From: Plantactinospora alkalitolerans
GTDB lineage: Bacteria; Actinomycetota; Actinomycetes; Mycobacteriales; Micromonosporaceae
Assembly: GCF_015690345.1 (NCBI RefSeq)
Contig: NZ_JADPUN010000262.1
Span: 1-35,140 of the forward strand
Direction of reading: 5' to 3'
Length of the DNA stretch: 35,140 nt
Part shown: positions 1-7,445 of the stretch, in pieces
Numbering within the stretch: position 1 is the stretch's first letter
Layout of the letters: each line of letters begins with the position of its first letter
Program-made: the position numbers and the translations under genes
Notes under the pieces: generated by a model
Databases searched by the model: none
What the model saw: only the letters and a program-made list of their open reading frames with translations
Told to the model about the DNA's origin: nothing

Positions 1-96
1 CTGGTACCCCCGTGGCTCCGCCCGGCCACCGCTCGCGGCAGCGCCGTGCCGAGCCAGCCCCTCCGCCCGCTCATTCCCCTGCCCCGCTCCGTCCGG
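1..96. other. Window edge, no assignable gene
   Basis: These 96 bases lie downstream of the RpiR gene. On the minus strand an ATG at 74 follows a purine-rich AGGGGA stretch and is open to the window edge (about 24 codons), so the 5' end of another minus-strand gene is possible. The peptide is too short to recognise. An ATG at 100 overlaps the RpiR stop but closes after nine codons. Confidence 0.2.
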
Positions 97-1005
97 TCAT
101 GACCGCCGCCCCTTGACCCGGTGCGGCTGCACCGCCTCGGCGGTGACTTCGAGTGCCTTCTTCGCCCTGGCCCGGTTGCGGGCCGCGACCCCGACGAAGA
201 GGACGTCGACGACCGTCAGTTGGGCGAGGCGGCTGGCCATCGCGCCGGACCGGTACGTCGTCTCCCGGGCCGCCGTGGTGAGCACGAAGTCCGCGACCTC
301 GGTGATCGGGGAACGTGGGAAGTTGGTCAGCGCGACCGTGGTCGCCCCGCGCGCCCGCGCCTGCTCCAGCACCTCGACGGCGTCCAGGGTCGTGCCGGTG
401 TGCGAGATGCCCACCGCGACGTCGCCCTTGCCGAGCAGGGCCGCCGAGGTCAGCGCGACGTGCACGTCCGGGAAGTAGAACGCGGTCCGGCCGATCCGGT
501 GCAGTTTCTGCTGGAAGTCGGAGGCGACGAAGCCACTCGCCGCGGCACCGTAGATGTCGATCCGGCTGGCCCCGTTGATCGCCTCGACCACCTGCTCGCA
601 GACGGCGGGATCGAGCTGCTCGGCCGTCTCCTCGACCGCCCGCGCGTCGCTGAACGCGATCGTCGCGATGATCTGTGCCAGGTCGGCGCCGGGTGGGATG
701 TCACCGCCCACGACCCGGGCGTCCGGCGGCTCGACCCGGCGGGCGGCCTCGGCCGCGAGCCGGATGCGCAGTTGGGGATAGCCGTCCATGCCGACCGAAC
801 GGCAGAACCGGATGACGGTGGCCTCGGACGTCTCCGCCGCCGTCGCCAGATCCGTGATGGTACGGCGAGCGGCATCGGCGGGATCCGCCACGACGAGTCT
901 CGCCACCCGTTGTTCGGCGGGCGACAACGACGGCAGCAGGCCGCTGATATGGACAATCAGCCCAGCCGTCTCGTGACTCGCAGAAACCTTCGCAGTCTTC
1001 ACCAC
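97..1005 (-). CDS. MurR/RpiR family transcriptional regulator
   Basis: This 302-residue protein has the two-part RpiR layout. Residues about 20-95 form the RpiR-type helix-turn-helix, visible in the segment TSEATVIRFCRSVGMDGYP. Residues about 130-270 form a SIS (sugar isomerase) domain that in this family binds a phosphosugar; GISHTGTTLDAVEVLEQAR is the typical phosphate-binding loop and helix. The start is GTG at 1005, followed directly by a second GTG. No good Shine-Dalgarno sequence is visible. A perfect TGAAA-N5-TTTCA palindrome ends four bases upstream, which suggests autoregulation. The family controls sugar-phosphate, amino-sugar or N-acetylmuramate catabolism. The target cannot be told from this window, since the neighbours downstream are outside it. 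Confidence 0.9.
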   Translation of the reverse strand: MVKTAKVSASHETAGLIVHISGLLPSLSPAEQRVARLVVADPADAARRTITDLATAAETSEATVIRFCRSVGMDGYPQLRIRLAAEAARRVEPPDARVVGGDIPPGADLAQIIATIAFSDARAVEETAEQLDPAVCEQVVEAINGASRIDIYGAAASGFVASDFQQKLHRIGRTAFYFPDVHVALTSAALLGKGDVAVGISHTGTTLDAVEVLEQARARGATTVALTNFPRSPITEVADFVLTTAARETTYRSGAMASRLAQLTVVDVLFVGVAARNRARAKKALEVTAEAVQPHRVKGRRS

Positions 1006-1008
1006 GGA

Positions 1009-1023
1009 TGAAACTTACTTTCA
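1009..1023. promoter_or_regulatory. Palindromic operator candidate before the rpiR gene
   Basis: TGAAA-CTTAC-TTTCA is a perfect inverted repeat with 5-bp arms and a 5-bp spacer, ending four bases before the GTG start of the RpiR gene. RpiR proteins bind palindromes as dimers through their SIS domains, so this is a reasonable autoregulatory site. A related TACTTTCRC-like half site lies in the opposite orientation at 1059-1068. Confidence 0.45.
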
Positions 1024-1034
1024 CGAAGGCGGGA

Positions 1035-1050
1035 GCGTCAACCGTGACGC
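1035..1050. repeat. Short perfect inverted repeat
   Basis: GCGTCA-ACCG-TGACGC is a 6-bp inverted repeat with a 4-base loop in the rpiR upstream region. It could be a second operator or a small hairpin at the 5' end of the transcript. No function can be assigned from sequence alone. Confidence 0.3.
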
Positions 1051-1184
1051 GCTACACCTGCGAAAGTACGCCCAACCGGTGGGATATTGCGGCCAGTCAG
1101 CCCAGCCGGACGTGCCATTCCCGCGACACGTTCGTCTTGGCGGAGGCGCCGAGACGCCGGATCGGACGGCGAGCGGGCGAATCG

Positions 1185-1967
1185 TCACCCATCGATAGAT
1201 CCGTCCCGGCCGACTTTACCACCGCCCCCGACGGCGCCGAGCCGGTCGCCCGGACCGGCCGCGTCCGGCCGGCTGGCAGCGGCACACCGGTCCGGCGCGG
1301 GGTCCGGCGCGGGGTCCGGCGGGACGTCCTCGGCCGGCAACCAGTCCCGCAGTCCTCTCTGGATCGCCCGGGTGACCTCGTCCGGGCTGCGGTTGGCGTC
1401 GACGACCACGAACCCGGCGAACTCCGGCAGCGAGCGGTACGCCGCCACCCCGGCGGCCAGGAAGTCGATGTTCTCGTGGTCGGTGCCCCGGGCCTCGATC
1501 CGCCGGTACGCCTCACCCGGCTCCACCGCGAGCAGAAACGTGACATCGGGTGGAGGAAAGAGCCGGTAGAGCACCCGGGCCAGCCCCTCCCAGCGCCGCC
1601 CGCCGCCGTGCGCGCGAATGCTGGCGTACTGGCAGACGGCGTACCGGTCCATCACGGCGACCCGCGAACGCAGCCGGGAGCGGAGCAGGGCCCGCGCGAT
1701 GGCCAACCAGCGCAGCGCCGACTCGGCGAAGAGCATCCCGTCGCGTCCCAACAGGCGCTGCGCGTCCCGTCGGCCCAGCTTGCGGGCCAACCGGCTGAAC
1801 CAGCGTCGACCGCCGGCATTCTGCCAGTACGTGGCCGGTACGCCGGCCGAGGTCAGCGCGTCCGCCAACCGGTGTGCCTGAGTGGTCTTGCCCGAACCGT
1901 CGATTCCGACCAGGGCCACGGACCGCAGCCGTCCCCCGCCGTGCCGCTCCTGCAGAGTTGGGGCCAC
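1185..1967 (-). CDS. Thymidylate kinase-like P-loop protein
   Basis: The protein is about 260 residues and resembles dTMP kinases, which phosphorylate dTMP to dTDP. Visible motifs are the P-loop GIDGSGKTTQ near the N-terminus, the substrate-site VMDRYAV (DR[YH] motif), and LLAVEPGEAYRRIEARGTDHEN in the position of the lid region. The frame is open much further upstream, but that part is arginine-rich and unlike the family. GTG at 1967 was taken as the start, and GTG at 1919 is an alternative almost on top of the P-loop. Neither has a strong ribosome binding site. The last 45 or so residues are low-complexity and include a PDPA repeat made by a 12-bp DNA repeat. Such divergent kinases often lie outside the main tmk locus, so the true nucleotide substrate is uncertain. 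Confidence 0.75.
   Translation of the reverse strand: MAPTLQERHGGGRLRSVALVGIDGSGKTTQAHRLADALTSAGVPATYWQNAGGRRWFSRLARKLGRRDAQRLLGRDGMLFAESALRWLAIARALLRSRLRSRVAVMDRYAVCQYASIRAHGGGRRWEGLARVLYRLFPPPDVTFLLAVEPGEAYRRIEARGTDHENIDFLAAGVAAYRSLPEFAGFVVVDANRSPDEVTRAIQRGLRDWLPAEDVPPDPAPDPAPDRCAAASRPDAAGPGDRLGAVGGGGKVGRDGSIDG
1289..1320. repeat. 12-bp tandem repeat in the kinase C-terminal tail
   Basis: The unit GGTCCGGCGCGG occurs about 2.7 times. It keeps the reading frame and encodes the PDPA repeat in the C-terminal tail of the kinase-like protein. Confidence 0.7.
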
Positions 1968-2206
1968 GCTCAGCAACGGTACCCGGCGGGCGCATCCCGC
2001 CGGCCCCACAGCGCGCGCCGCACGCCCCTTTCCGCCCGCCCGCCGCCGCCTTCGCCTAGCTGTGCCGTCGAGCGGGAAGTGCCCCGATGTCCGGTTCCGC
2101 CCGTGGCCCCGGGCCCTGGGCAGGTGTGAACGAACGAAGTGCCGGGTACCGGTAAATCTGCACCCCACCGACCAGATGCCCGATAACCACCGACACGGGA
2201 GAACCG

Positions 2207-2836
2207 ATGGATGACCGAGGCGACGAGACCCTCCTTGCCACCCTCAAACGGGTCGCCGCCGTCCTCAAGCAGTCCGAGATTCCGTTCGCGCTGGGCGGCA
2301 GCTTCGCCGTCTACGCCCACGGCGGCCACTCCAGCGACCACGACGTGGACTTCCTCATCCGGGAGCAGGACACCGAGCGCGCCCTGGAAGCGTTGGTCGA
2401 GGCCGGCTTCACCGCCGAGCGGCCGCCGGAGGACTGGCTCGTCAAGGTCTGGGACCACGACCGGTTGGTGGACCTGATCCACCGGCCGATCGAGACGCCG
2501 GTGACCGACGAGACCTTCCGGGACACGGTTGTCCGGCCGGTCGACGCCATCCACATGCCGGTGCTCTCCGCCACCCACCTGATGGTGCACAAGTTGCTGA
2601 GCTTCTCGCAGCACTACTGCGACTTCGCCCGGGGGCTGCCACTCGCCCGGTCGCTGCGCGAACAGATCGATTGGGACCGCGTACGCAAGGAGACGGCGCA
2701 CTCCCCCTATGCCGAGGCCTTTCTGGTGCTGCTTGACCGGCTGGACGTCGTGCCCTACGGCCCGGCCGGCGAGGAGAAGGAGGTAATGCCCGTGACGACG
2801 GCGAGTGCGGCGAGGAGTCCACATGGCCAAGCGTGA
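2207..2836 (+). CDS. Nucleotidyltransferase-fold protein
   Basis: This 209-residue protein carries the polymerase-beta-type nucleotidyltransferase signature. Residues 30-32 are GGS, followed about 13 residues later by SDHDVDFLI, which supplies the first two metal-binding aspartates. A third carboxylate is likely in LVDLIHRP. The architecture matches small MNT-like or DUF-type nucleotidyltransferases that transfer NMP to a protein or small molecule. No partner HEPN toxin is visible. The start ATG at 2207 follows GGGAGA at 2197-2202. It opens a plus-strand operon, and the next gene starts inside its last codons (14-bp overlap). The substrate is unknown. Confidence 0.8.
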   Translation: MDDRGDETLLATLKRVAAVLKQSEIPFALGGSFAVYAHGGHSSDHDVDFLIREQDTERALEALVEAGFTAERPPEDWLVKVWDHDRLVDLIHRPIETPVTDETFRDTVVRPVDAIHMPVLSATHLMVHKLLSFSQHYCDFARGLPLARSLREQIDWDRVRKETAHSPYAEAFLVLLDRLDVVPYGPAGEEKEVMPVTTASAARSPHGQA

Positions 2837-3101
2837 CGCCGAAGCCGGCGCCGAGCCGCCGGACGACTATCTGGAGGCGGCGATCCAGCGGCTGCTCACC
2901 GAGAACACCGAGATCGCGGAACAGGGCATCACGGTGACCCGCCGGGACCATTCGGTGGTGCTCTGCGGCGAGGTGGAGAGTGCACAACGACGCGAGGAGA
3001 TCCTCCGGTTGGTCCTGGAGCGCTTCCCGCAGGTGCCGGTGACGGTCGACATCGGACTGATCCGTACCCAGGCACCGACCGAGGTGGAGGAGTTGCGGTG
3101 A
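2823..3101 (+). CDS. BON-like small protein
   Basis: This is a 92-residue protein with the look of a single BON domain: a helix (YLEAAIQRLLTE), a strand with ITVTRRDHSVVLCGEVES, a helix (AQRREEILRLVLERFP) and a final strand (VPVTVDIGLI). BON domains are small alpha-beta modules found in OsmY and other stress or envelope proteins. Here there is no signal peptide, so it is probably cytosolic. The start ATG at 2823 follows GAGGAG at 2812-2817 and overlaps the end of the nucleotidyltransferase gene, implying coupled translation. The assignment rests on pattern only. Confidence 0.7.
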   Translation: MAKRDAEAGAEPPDDYLEAAIQRLLTENTEIAEQGITVTRRDHSVVLCGEVESAQRREEILRLVLERFPQVPVTVDIGLIRTQAPTEVEELR

Positions 3102-3111
3102 AGGGGACGAC

Positions 3112-3885
3112 ATGGTGATCCGGATCGCGGCCGTCGGGGACGTGCACCTGGACCAGGATGTGGTCGGGCGGTTCCGGCCGGCTCTGGAAGAGTTGCCGGA
3201 CACCGCCGACGTGCTGCTGCTGGCCGGTGACCTGACCCGGCACGGTACCGAGTCCGAGGCCCGGTGCGTGGCGACCGAGTTCGGTGGCCTGGGTGTGCCG
3301 GTGGTGGCGGTGCTGGGCAACCACGACTACCACTGCGACGAGGTGCCGGCGGTGATCCGGGTCCTGGAGGATGCCGGGATCGTGGTGCTGGAGGGCACGA
3401 ACGTCGTGCTGGACTGTACGGGCGTACGGCTGGGGATCGCCGGTGCCAAGGGGTTCGGCGGCGGCTTCGCCGGACGCTGCGCCAGCGAGTTCGGCGAGCC
3501 GGAGATGAAGGACTTCGTCCGGACCACCAGCGCCATCTCCGAACAGCTCGGCGTGGCGCTGCGGGAGATGGACTGTGACGTACGGGTGGCGCTGACGCAC
3601 TACGCGCCCGTGCCGGACACCCTGGCCGGCGAGCCGCCGGAGATCTATCCGTTCCTCGGGTCGTACCTGCTCGGCCAGGCCATCGACTCGGCGCCCACCG
3701 AACTGGCCCTGCACGGGCACGCGCACGCCGGCAGCGAGCGGGGCACCACTCCGGGCGGGGTCCGGGTACGCAACGTCGCCCATCCGGTGATCAAGCAGGC
3801 GTACAGCGTGTTCCACCTGCACCCGCCGTACGCGGGGGCCACCGCGGGGAAGGTTTCCGCCGTCAGCGCCTCGGGTATTTCCTGA
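3112..3885 (+). CDS. Metallophosphoesterase
   Basis: The 257-residue protein has all five calcineurin-like metallophosphoesterase motifs in order: GDVHLD (D10, H12), AGDLTR (D40), GNHDYH (N70, H71), LTHYAP and GHAHAG. These place two metal ions that hydrolyse phosphoester bonds. No signal peptide is present, so it acts in the cytosol. It starts ten bases after the BON-like gene, with AAGGGGA just upstream of ATG 3112. The substrate could be a nucleotide, a cyclic nucleotide or a phosphoprotein, and the sequence does not say which. The shared operon with a nucleotidyltransferase raises the possibility of a modify-and-reverse pair, which is speculation. Confidence 0.9.
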   Translation: MVIRIAAVGDVHLDQDVVGRFRPALEELPDTADVLLLAGDLTRHGTESEARCVATEFGGLGVPVVAVLGNHDYHCDEVPAVIRVLEDAGIVVLEGTNVVLDCTGVRLGIAGAKGFGGGFAGRCASEFGEPEMKDFVRTTSAISEQLGVALREMDCDVRVALTHYAPVPDTLAGEPPEIYPFLGSYLLGQAIDSAPTELALHGHAHAGSERGTTPGGVRVRNVAHPVIKQAYSVFHLHPPYAGATAGKVSAVSASGIS

Positions 3886-3888
3886 GAC

Positions 3889-4026
3889 ATGGAATTCTTG
3901 CTCTGGATTCTCGCAGTAGTACTCGTGGTCGCCGGCGTGTTCGCACTGTTCCGGCGGCAGATCCTCTGGGGTGTCGTGCTCATCGTCGTGGGCCTGATCG
4001 TCGGCCCCGGCGTCGGCATCTTCTAG
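3889..4026 (+). CDS. GPGG-type small membrane protein
   Basis: This 45-residue gene begins three bases after the metallophosphoesterase stop. Its protein has one hydrophobic helix (LLWILAVVLVVAGVFALF), a short basic turn (RRQ), a second helix (ILWGVVLIVVGLIV) and the end GPGVGIF. This is the pattern of the actinobacterial GPGG-motif small membrane proteins, with GPGV in place of GPGG. The two helices form a hairpin in the membrane and the function of the family is unknown. The gene is followed by a very long hairpin terminator. No strong Shine-Dalgarno sequence is visible, so translational coupling to the upstream gene is likely. Confidence 0.8.
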   Translation: MEFLLWILAVVLVVAGVFALFRRQILWGVVLIVVGLIVGPGVGIF

Positions 4027-4084
4027 GCCGGCCCGCCCGCACCAGCGCTCAGAGAACCAACCCAACCTCTCCCAGTATCAGCTC

Positions 4085-4149
4085 GCCGGGGTCGTCGGAC
4101 CCGGGTCTTCGTCCTTCCCCCCAGAAGACCCGGGTCCGGCGGCCCCGGC
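4085..4149. terminator. Long bidirectional hairpin terminator
   Basis: The arms 4085-4110 and 4124-4149 pair over 26 base pairs with only two G-T wobbles (4092-4142 and 4095-4139). The inner 14 bp (4097-4110 with 4124-4137) are perfect, and the loop is 13 bases. It lies between the convergent small membrane protein gene and the M23 peptidase gene, so it can end transcription from both sides. Confidence 0.85.
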
Positions 4150-4183
4150 TACGTGTCTGCGCCGACCTACCGGCCGGGCCCGG

Positions 4184-4963
4184 TCAACAGCGCGGTACGC
4201 CGGGAATGAAGCCGTCGTAGCCGGTCAGGACGTACGCGTCGGAGATGAACCGGCCGGTGCCGATCCGATCCCAGATGTTGCTGGTGCCGTACGTGCCGGT
4301 CACGGTCGTACCGGTGGTCTGGCAGTAGATGGTCACGCCGGCTCCGTCGGCCACCGTGCCGACCGAGGCGTAGCCGGTGCCGGGGCCGGAGCGGACGGTC
4401 AGCGCGGTCCCCGCGGTGTTCACCGTGCCCGCGCCGGTGCCGCTGCCGGAGCAGGCGTTGTCGCTGGTGTAGGTCCGGGTGCCCCAGTAGAGCGCCAGGG
4501 TGCCGTTGAACCGCACCTGGACCGCGCTGCCGCCGGACCGCTGCTCGTAGTGCAGGTGCGGGCCGGTGGAGCCGCCGGTCGTGCCGACGTACCCGATGAC
4601 GGTGCCGTAGCCGACGGTCCGGCCGACCGCGGTGTTGAAGCTGTTCAGGTGGGCGTAGTAGGTCGTGTAGCCGCCGCCGTGGTTGATCCGGACGTACTTG
4701 CCGTAGCTGGTGCCGCCGAGATCGGCGACCACGTCGACGGTGCCCGGCGCGCTGGCCACCACCGGGTCGCCCTGGTCGTCGGTCCGGTTGAAGTCGACGG
4801 CGTTCGCCGGGCTGTGGTTGGTCCGGGTCTGGCCGGACCAGGACTGGCCGCAGGGGAACGGAACCTTGAAGGTCGGCGCGGCGGCGGCCGGCGAGGCCGG
4901 CACCAGCACCGCGGCGGCCAGGAGCAGGCCGCTTCCGACGAGGGCGAACAGGCGTGAGCGCAT
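4184..4963 (-). CDS. Secreted M23 peptidase with C-terminal SH3-like domain
   Basis: The 259-residue precursor starts with a Sec signal peptide (residues 1-29, ending SPAAAA). The M23 (LytM/lysostaphin type) zinc peptidase follows, with ligands H50 and D57 in NHSPANAVDF, H105 in YYAHL, and the HxH pair H136 and H138 in GPHLHYE. These enzymes cut peptidoglycan cross-bridges. Residues about 168-225 (ALTVRSGPGTGYASVGTV) look like a bacterial SH3 domain for cell-wall binding, joined by a Gly/Ser/Thr-rich linker. The order, catalytic domain first and SH3 last, suits an actinomycete autolysin or a lytic enzyme against competitors. ATG 4963 has a perfect AAGGAGGT site at 4970-4977. Confidence 0.9.
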   Translation of the reverse strand: MRSRLFALVGSGLLLAAAVLVPASPAAAAPTFKVPFPCGQSWSGQTRTNHSPANAVDFNRTDDQGDPVVASAPGTVDVVADLGGTSYGKYVRINHGGGYTTYYAHLNSFNTAVGRTVGYGTVIGYVGTTGGSTGPHLHYEQRSGGSAVQVRFNGTLALYWGTRTYTSDNACSGSGTGAGTVNTAGTALTVRSGPGTGYASVGTVADGAGVTIYCQTTGTTVTGTYGTSNIWDRIGTGRFISDAYVLTGYDGFIPGVPRC

Positions 4964-5091
4964 TCACGGACCTCCTTGGCGAAAGTTTTCCATGTGTCGA
5001 TCAATCGTGGCAGAAAACTTCAGGCATGGGAAGGGCGCGTCCCGGCGGCGCGGAACCCCCCGGTCGGGACGATCCGGTATACCTGGACGTC

Positions 5092-5847
5092 ATGGCCTCG
5101 CCGACGTACCTGATGACAATGCCGTTGCACGCCGTGACCGAGGTGTACGGCGAAGCCGGCCTGCGGGACCGGTTCGGACTGGAGACGGCGCGCTTCGATC
5201 CGGCGGAGCGGGACCGCCTGACGGCAGCCCTGGACCTGGCCGGCACGCTGCACCGCGACGACCGCCGGGTACGCGAGCCCTACGTCAACCACCTGCTCCG
5301 GGTCGCGATCCGGATCATCTGCTACTACCACGTCACCGACGTGGACGTGATCGTCGCGGCACTGCTGCACGACGCGGTGGAGGACCATCCGGCGGAACTG
5401 GCCGGACTGCCCGCCGACACGCCCCGCCCGGTCACCACCCCGGCCGCGCTGGCCGCCGTCGCGCAGCGGTTCAACCCCCGGGTCGCCGGGCTCGTCGCGG
5501 CGGTCACCAATCCGGAGTACGACCCCGACCGTGACCGGAACGAGCAGTACCGGGAGCATCTCGCGGAGAGCCTCGACCGGGAGCCGTGGGCTCGGGTGAT
5601 CAAGATTTCCGACTTCACCGACAACGGCGTCGGAGTCATCCACACCACGGGCGACAAGGTGCACCGCTCGGCCCGGAAGTACCGGCCCCTGGTGCCGCTC
5701 TTCCGCGACCTGGTCTGCCGGCCGGACACGCCGCTGTCGGCCGAGGTGCGGACGCACATCCTCGGCCAACTGGACCTCGCCGAGCAGCGCTTCGCGGCCA
5801 TTCTCGACGACCCCCGGGACGTGCCGGCGAGCCGGCCGGTCGGCTGA
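5092..5847 (+). CDS. HD-domain hydrolase, (p)ppGpp-hydrolase-like
   Basis: The protein is about 251 residues and contains an HD metal-dependent phosphohydrolase domain. H54 lies in TLHRDD and H67 in VNHLLRV, H93-D94 in LLHDAVEDH, and the later segment is KISDFTDN. The order H...HD...D with VEDH and the downstream TGDKVHRSARKY is like the hydrolase half of RelA/SpoT proteins and small alarmone hydrolases. No synthetase, TGS or ACT domain is present. Hydrolysis of (p)ppGpp is likely but unproven. The frame is open back to 4954. ATG 5092 (MASPTYL) was chosen because the preceding residues are low-complexity. ATG 5026 and 5113 are alternatives, and none has a strong ribosome binding site. Confidence 0.75.
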   Translation: MASPTYLMTMPLHAVTEVYGEAGLRDRFGLETARFDPAERDRLTAALDLAGTLHRDDRRVREPYVNHLLRVAIRIICYYHVTDVDVIVAALLHDAVEDHPAELAGLPADTPRPVTTPAALAAVAQRFNPRVAGLVAAVTNPEYDPDRDRNEQYREHLAESLDREPWARVIKISDFTDNGVGVIHTTGDKVHRSARKYRPLVPLFRDLVCRPDTPLSAEVRTHILGQLDLAEQRFAAILDDPRDVPASRPVG

Positions 5848-5946
5848 CCGAGCGAACCTCCGGCGGGGCCGCGTCCGACGACCACCCACTGCCAGGTTTC
5901 CGAATCGTTACGGCCTCGTGGCTCTCCGGGTCTGGACGCCCTCCGT

Positions 5947-5960
5947 TGCAAGCGCTTACA
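5947..5960. promoter_or_regulatory. LacI-family operator upstream of the sugar operon
   Basis: TGCAAGC-GCTTACA is a 14-bp palindrome with a single mismatch (A at 5958 instead of G) around the central CG typical of LacI/GalR operators. It lies 70 bases before the start of the sugar-binding protein gene. The LacI-type regulator encoded at the 3' end of the same gene cluster is the obvious ligand. Repression relieved by a glucoside is the expected mode. Confidence 0.7.
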
Positions 5961-6030
5961 TGTGGTGACGCCCACAGTCCGGCACGGAAGCCCGCAGGCG
6001 ACCGGCTCGCCGGCTCGAAAGGAGGACGGC

Positions 6031-7374
6031 ATGGCGGTCAAGTCCAGACCACGCCAGGCCCTCGTGATTGCCAGCGTGTTGACCCTGGCACTCGGCGCCA
6101 CCGCCTGTTCCGGCGATAGCGACAGCGGGCTCGACCCGGACTCTCCGGAGTGTGCCCCGTACACGAACTACCAGGGTCACGACGGTGAGTCGGTCTCCAT
6201 CTACGCGTCGATCCGTGACAAGGAGGCCGACCTGCTCCGGGAGTCCTGGAAGCAGTTCGAGGAGTGCACCGGCATCGAGATCGACTACGACGGCAGCGGC
6301 GAGTTCGAGGCGCAGCTCCAGGTCAAGGTCGACGGCGGCAACCCGCCCGACCTGGCCTTCATCCCCCAGCCGGGGCTGCTGGCCCGGTTCGCCGAGGCGA
6401 ACAAGCTGAAGCCGATGACGCCGGAGCTGAAGACCATCGCCGACGGCAACTACCCGGCGGACTGGCTCAAGTACGCCACCGCGGGCGGGCAGCTCTACGG
6501 CACGCCGCTCGGCGCCAACGTGAAGTCCTTCGTCTGGTACTCGCCGAAGACGTTCGCCGAGAAGGGCTACCAGGTGCCGACCACCTGGCAGGACCTGATG
6601 GCGCTCAGCGACAAGATCGTCGCCACGAAGCAGAAGCCCTGGTGCGTGGGGCTGGAGTCGGGCGAGGCCACCGGTTGGCCCGCGACCGACTGGATCGAGG
6701 ACCTGATGCTGCGTACGCAGACGCCGGAGGTCTACGACCAGTGGACCACCCACGCAATCCCGTTCAACGACCCCCGGGTGGCCCAGGCGGTCGACCAGGT
6801 CGGCTCGGTGCTGAAGAACCCCAAGTACGTCAACGGCGGCTACGGCGACGTGAAGAGCCTGACCACCACCCCGTTCCAGGAGGGTGGCCTGCCGATCCTG
6901 CAGGGCCAGTGCTCGCTGCACCGGCAGGCGAACTTCTACGCCAACTACCTGCCGGAAGGCACCAAGGTCGGCCCGGACGGCGACATCTACGCCTTCTACT
7001 TCCCGGCCGTCGACCCGAGCAAGGGCAAGCCGGTACTGGGCGGTGGCGAGTTCACCGTGGCGTTCACCGACACGGAGGCGACCCAGGCGGTCCGCACCTA
7101 CCTCGCCTCCGGTGAGTACGCCAACTCCCGGGCCAAGCTCGGCAACTGGATCACGCCGAACAACAAGCTCGACGTGAGCAACGTGCAGCAGGAGGTCGAC
7201 AAGCTCGCGATGCAGGTCCTGCTCGACAAGAGCGCGGTCTTCCGGTTCGACGGTTCCGACCTGATGCCCGCCGCCGTCGGCTCGGGCACCCTGTGGAAGG
7301 GCATGATCGACTGGGTCAACGGCAAGGACACCAAGAGCACCCTCGACTTCATCGAAGGCTCCTGGCCGAAGTAG
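6031..7374 (+). CDS. aglE: Alpha-glucoside ABC transporter substrate-binding lipoprotein
   Basis: This 447-residue family 1 extracellular solute-binding protein delivers oligosaccharides to an ABC importer. The N-terminus is a lipoprotein signal (basic MAVKSRPRQ, hydrophobic core, GATAC with Cys as the lipidated residue). The mature part has the two-lobed binding-protein layout with the family motif NPPDLAFIPQPGLL and later PLGANVKSFVWYSPKTF. The start ATG 6031 sits behind an excellent AAAGGAGGA site (6018-6026). Two permeases and a GH13 glucosidase follow in the order of the rhizobial aglEFGA genes, so alpha-glucosides such as maltose, sucrose or trehalose are likely ligands. The symbol is by homology of layout; the ligand is inferred. 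Confidence 0.85.
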   Translation: MAVKSRPRQALVIASVLTLALGATACSGDSDSGLDPDSPECAPYTNYQGHDGESVSIYASIRDKEADLLRESWKQFEECTGIEIDYDGSGEFEAQLQVKVDGGNPPDLAFIPQPGLLARFAEANKLKPMTPELKTIADGNYPADWLKYATAGGQLYGTPLGANVKSFVWYSPKTFAEKGYQVPTTWQDLMALSDKIVATKQKPWCVGLESGEATGWPATDWIEDLMLRTQTPEVYDQWTTHAIPFNDPRVAQAVDQVGSVLKNPKYVNGGYGDVKSLTTTPFQEGGLPILQGQCSLHRQANFYANYLPEGTKVGPDGDIYAFYFPAVDPSKGKPVLGGGEFTVAFTDTEATQAVRTYLASGEYANSRAKLGNWITPNNKLDVSNVQQEVDKLAMQVLLDKSAVFRFDGSDLMPAAVGSGTLWKGMIDWVNGKDTKSTLDFIEGSWPK

Positions 7375-7380
7375 TACGTT

Positions 7381-7416
7381 CCGGCGGTCCGGCCCGTACC
7401 AGGGCCGGGCCGCCGG
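7381..7416 (+). terminator. Intra-operon hairpin after the binding-protein gene
   Basis: The arms 7381-7395 and 7402-7416 form a 15-bp stem with one G-T wobble and a 6-base loop, seven bases after the aglE stop. In sugar ABC operons a hairpin here usually stabilises or attenuates the transcript, so that the binding protein is made in excess over the permeases. No T-run follows, so partial read-through is expected. Confidence 0.75.
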
Positions 7417-7445
7417 CTTCCGCCCTCATGGCGTAGGAGGCGCTG

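Noticed and set aside
2786-2836. A separate start at ATG 2786 behind a perfect AAGGAGG
   Set aside because: It is in frame with the nucleotidyltransferase and would give only 16 residues. The Shine-Dalgarno-like stretch encodes Glu-Lys-Glu there.
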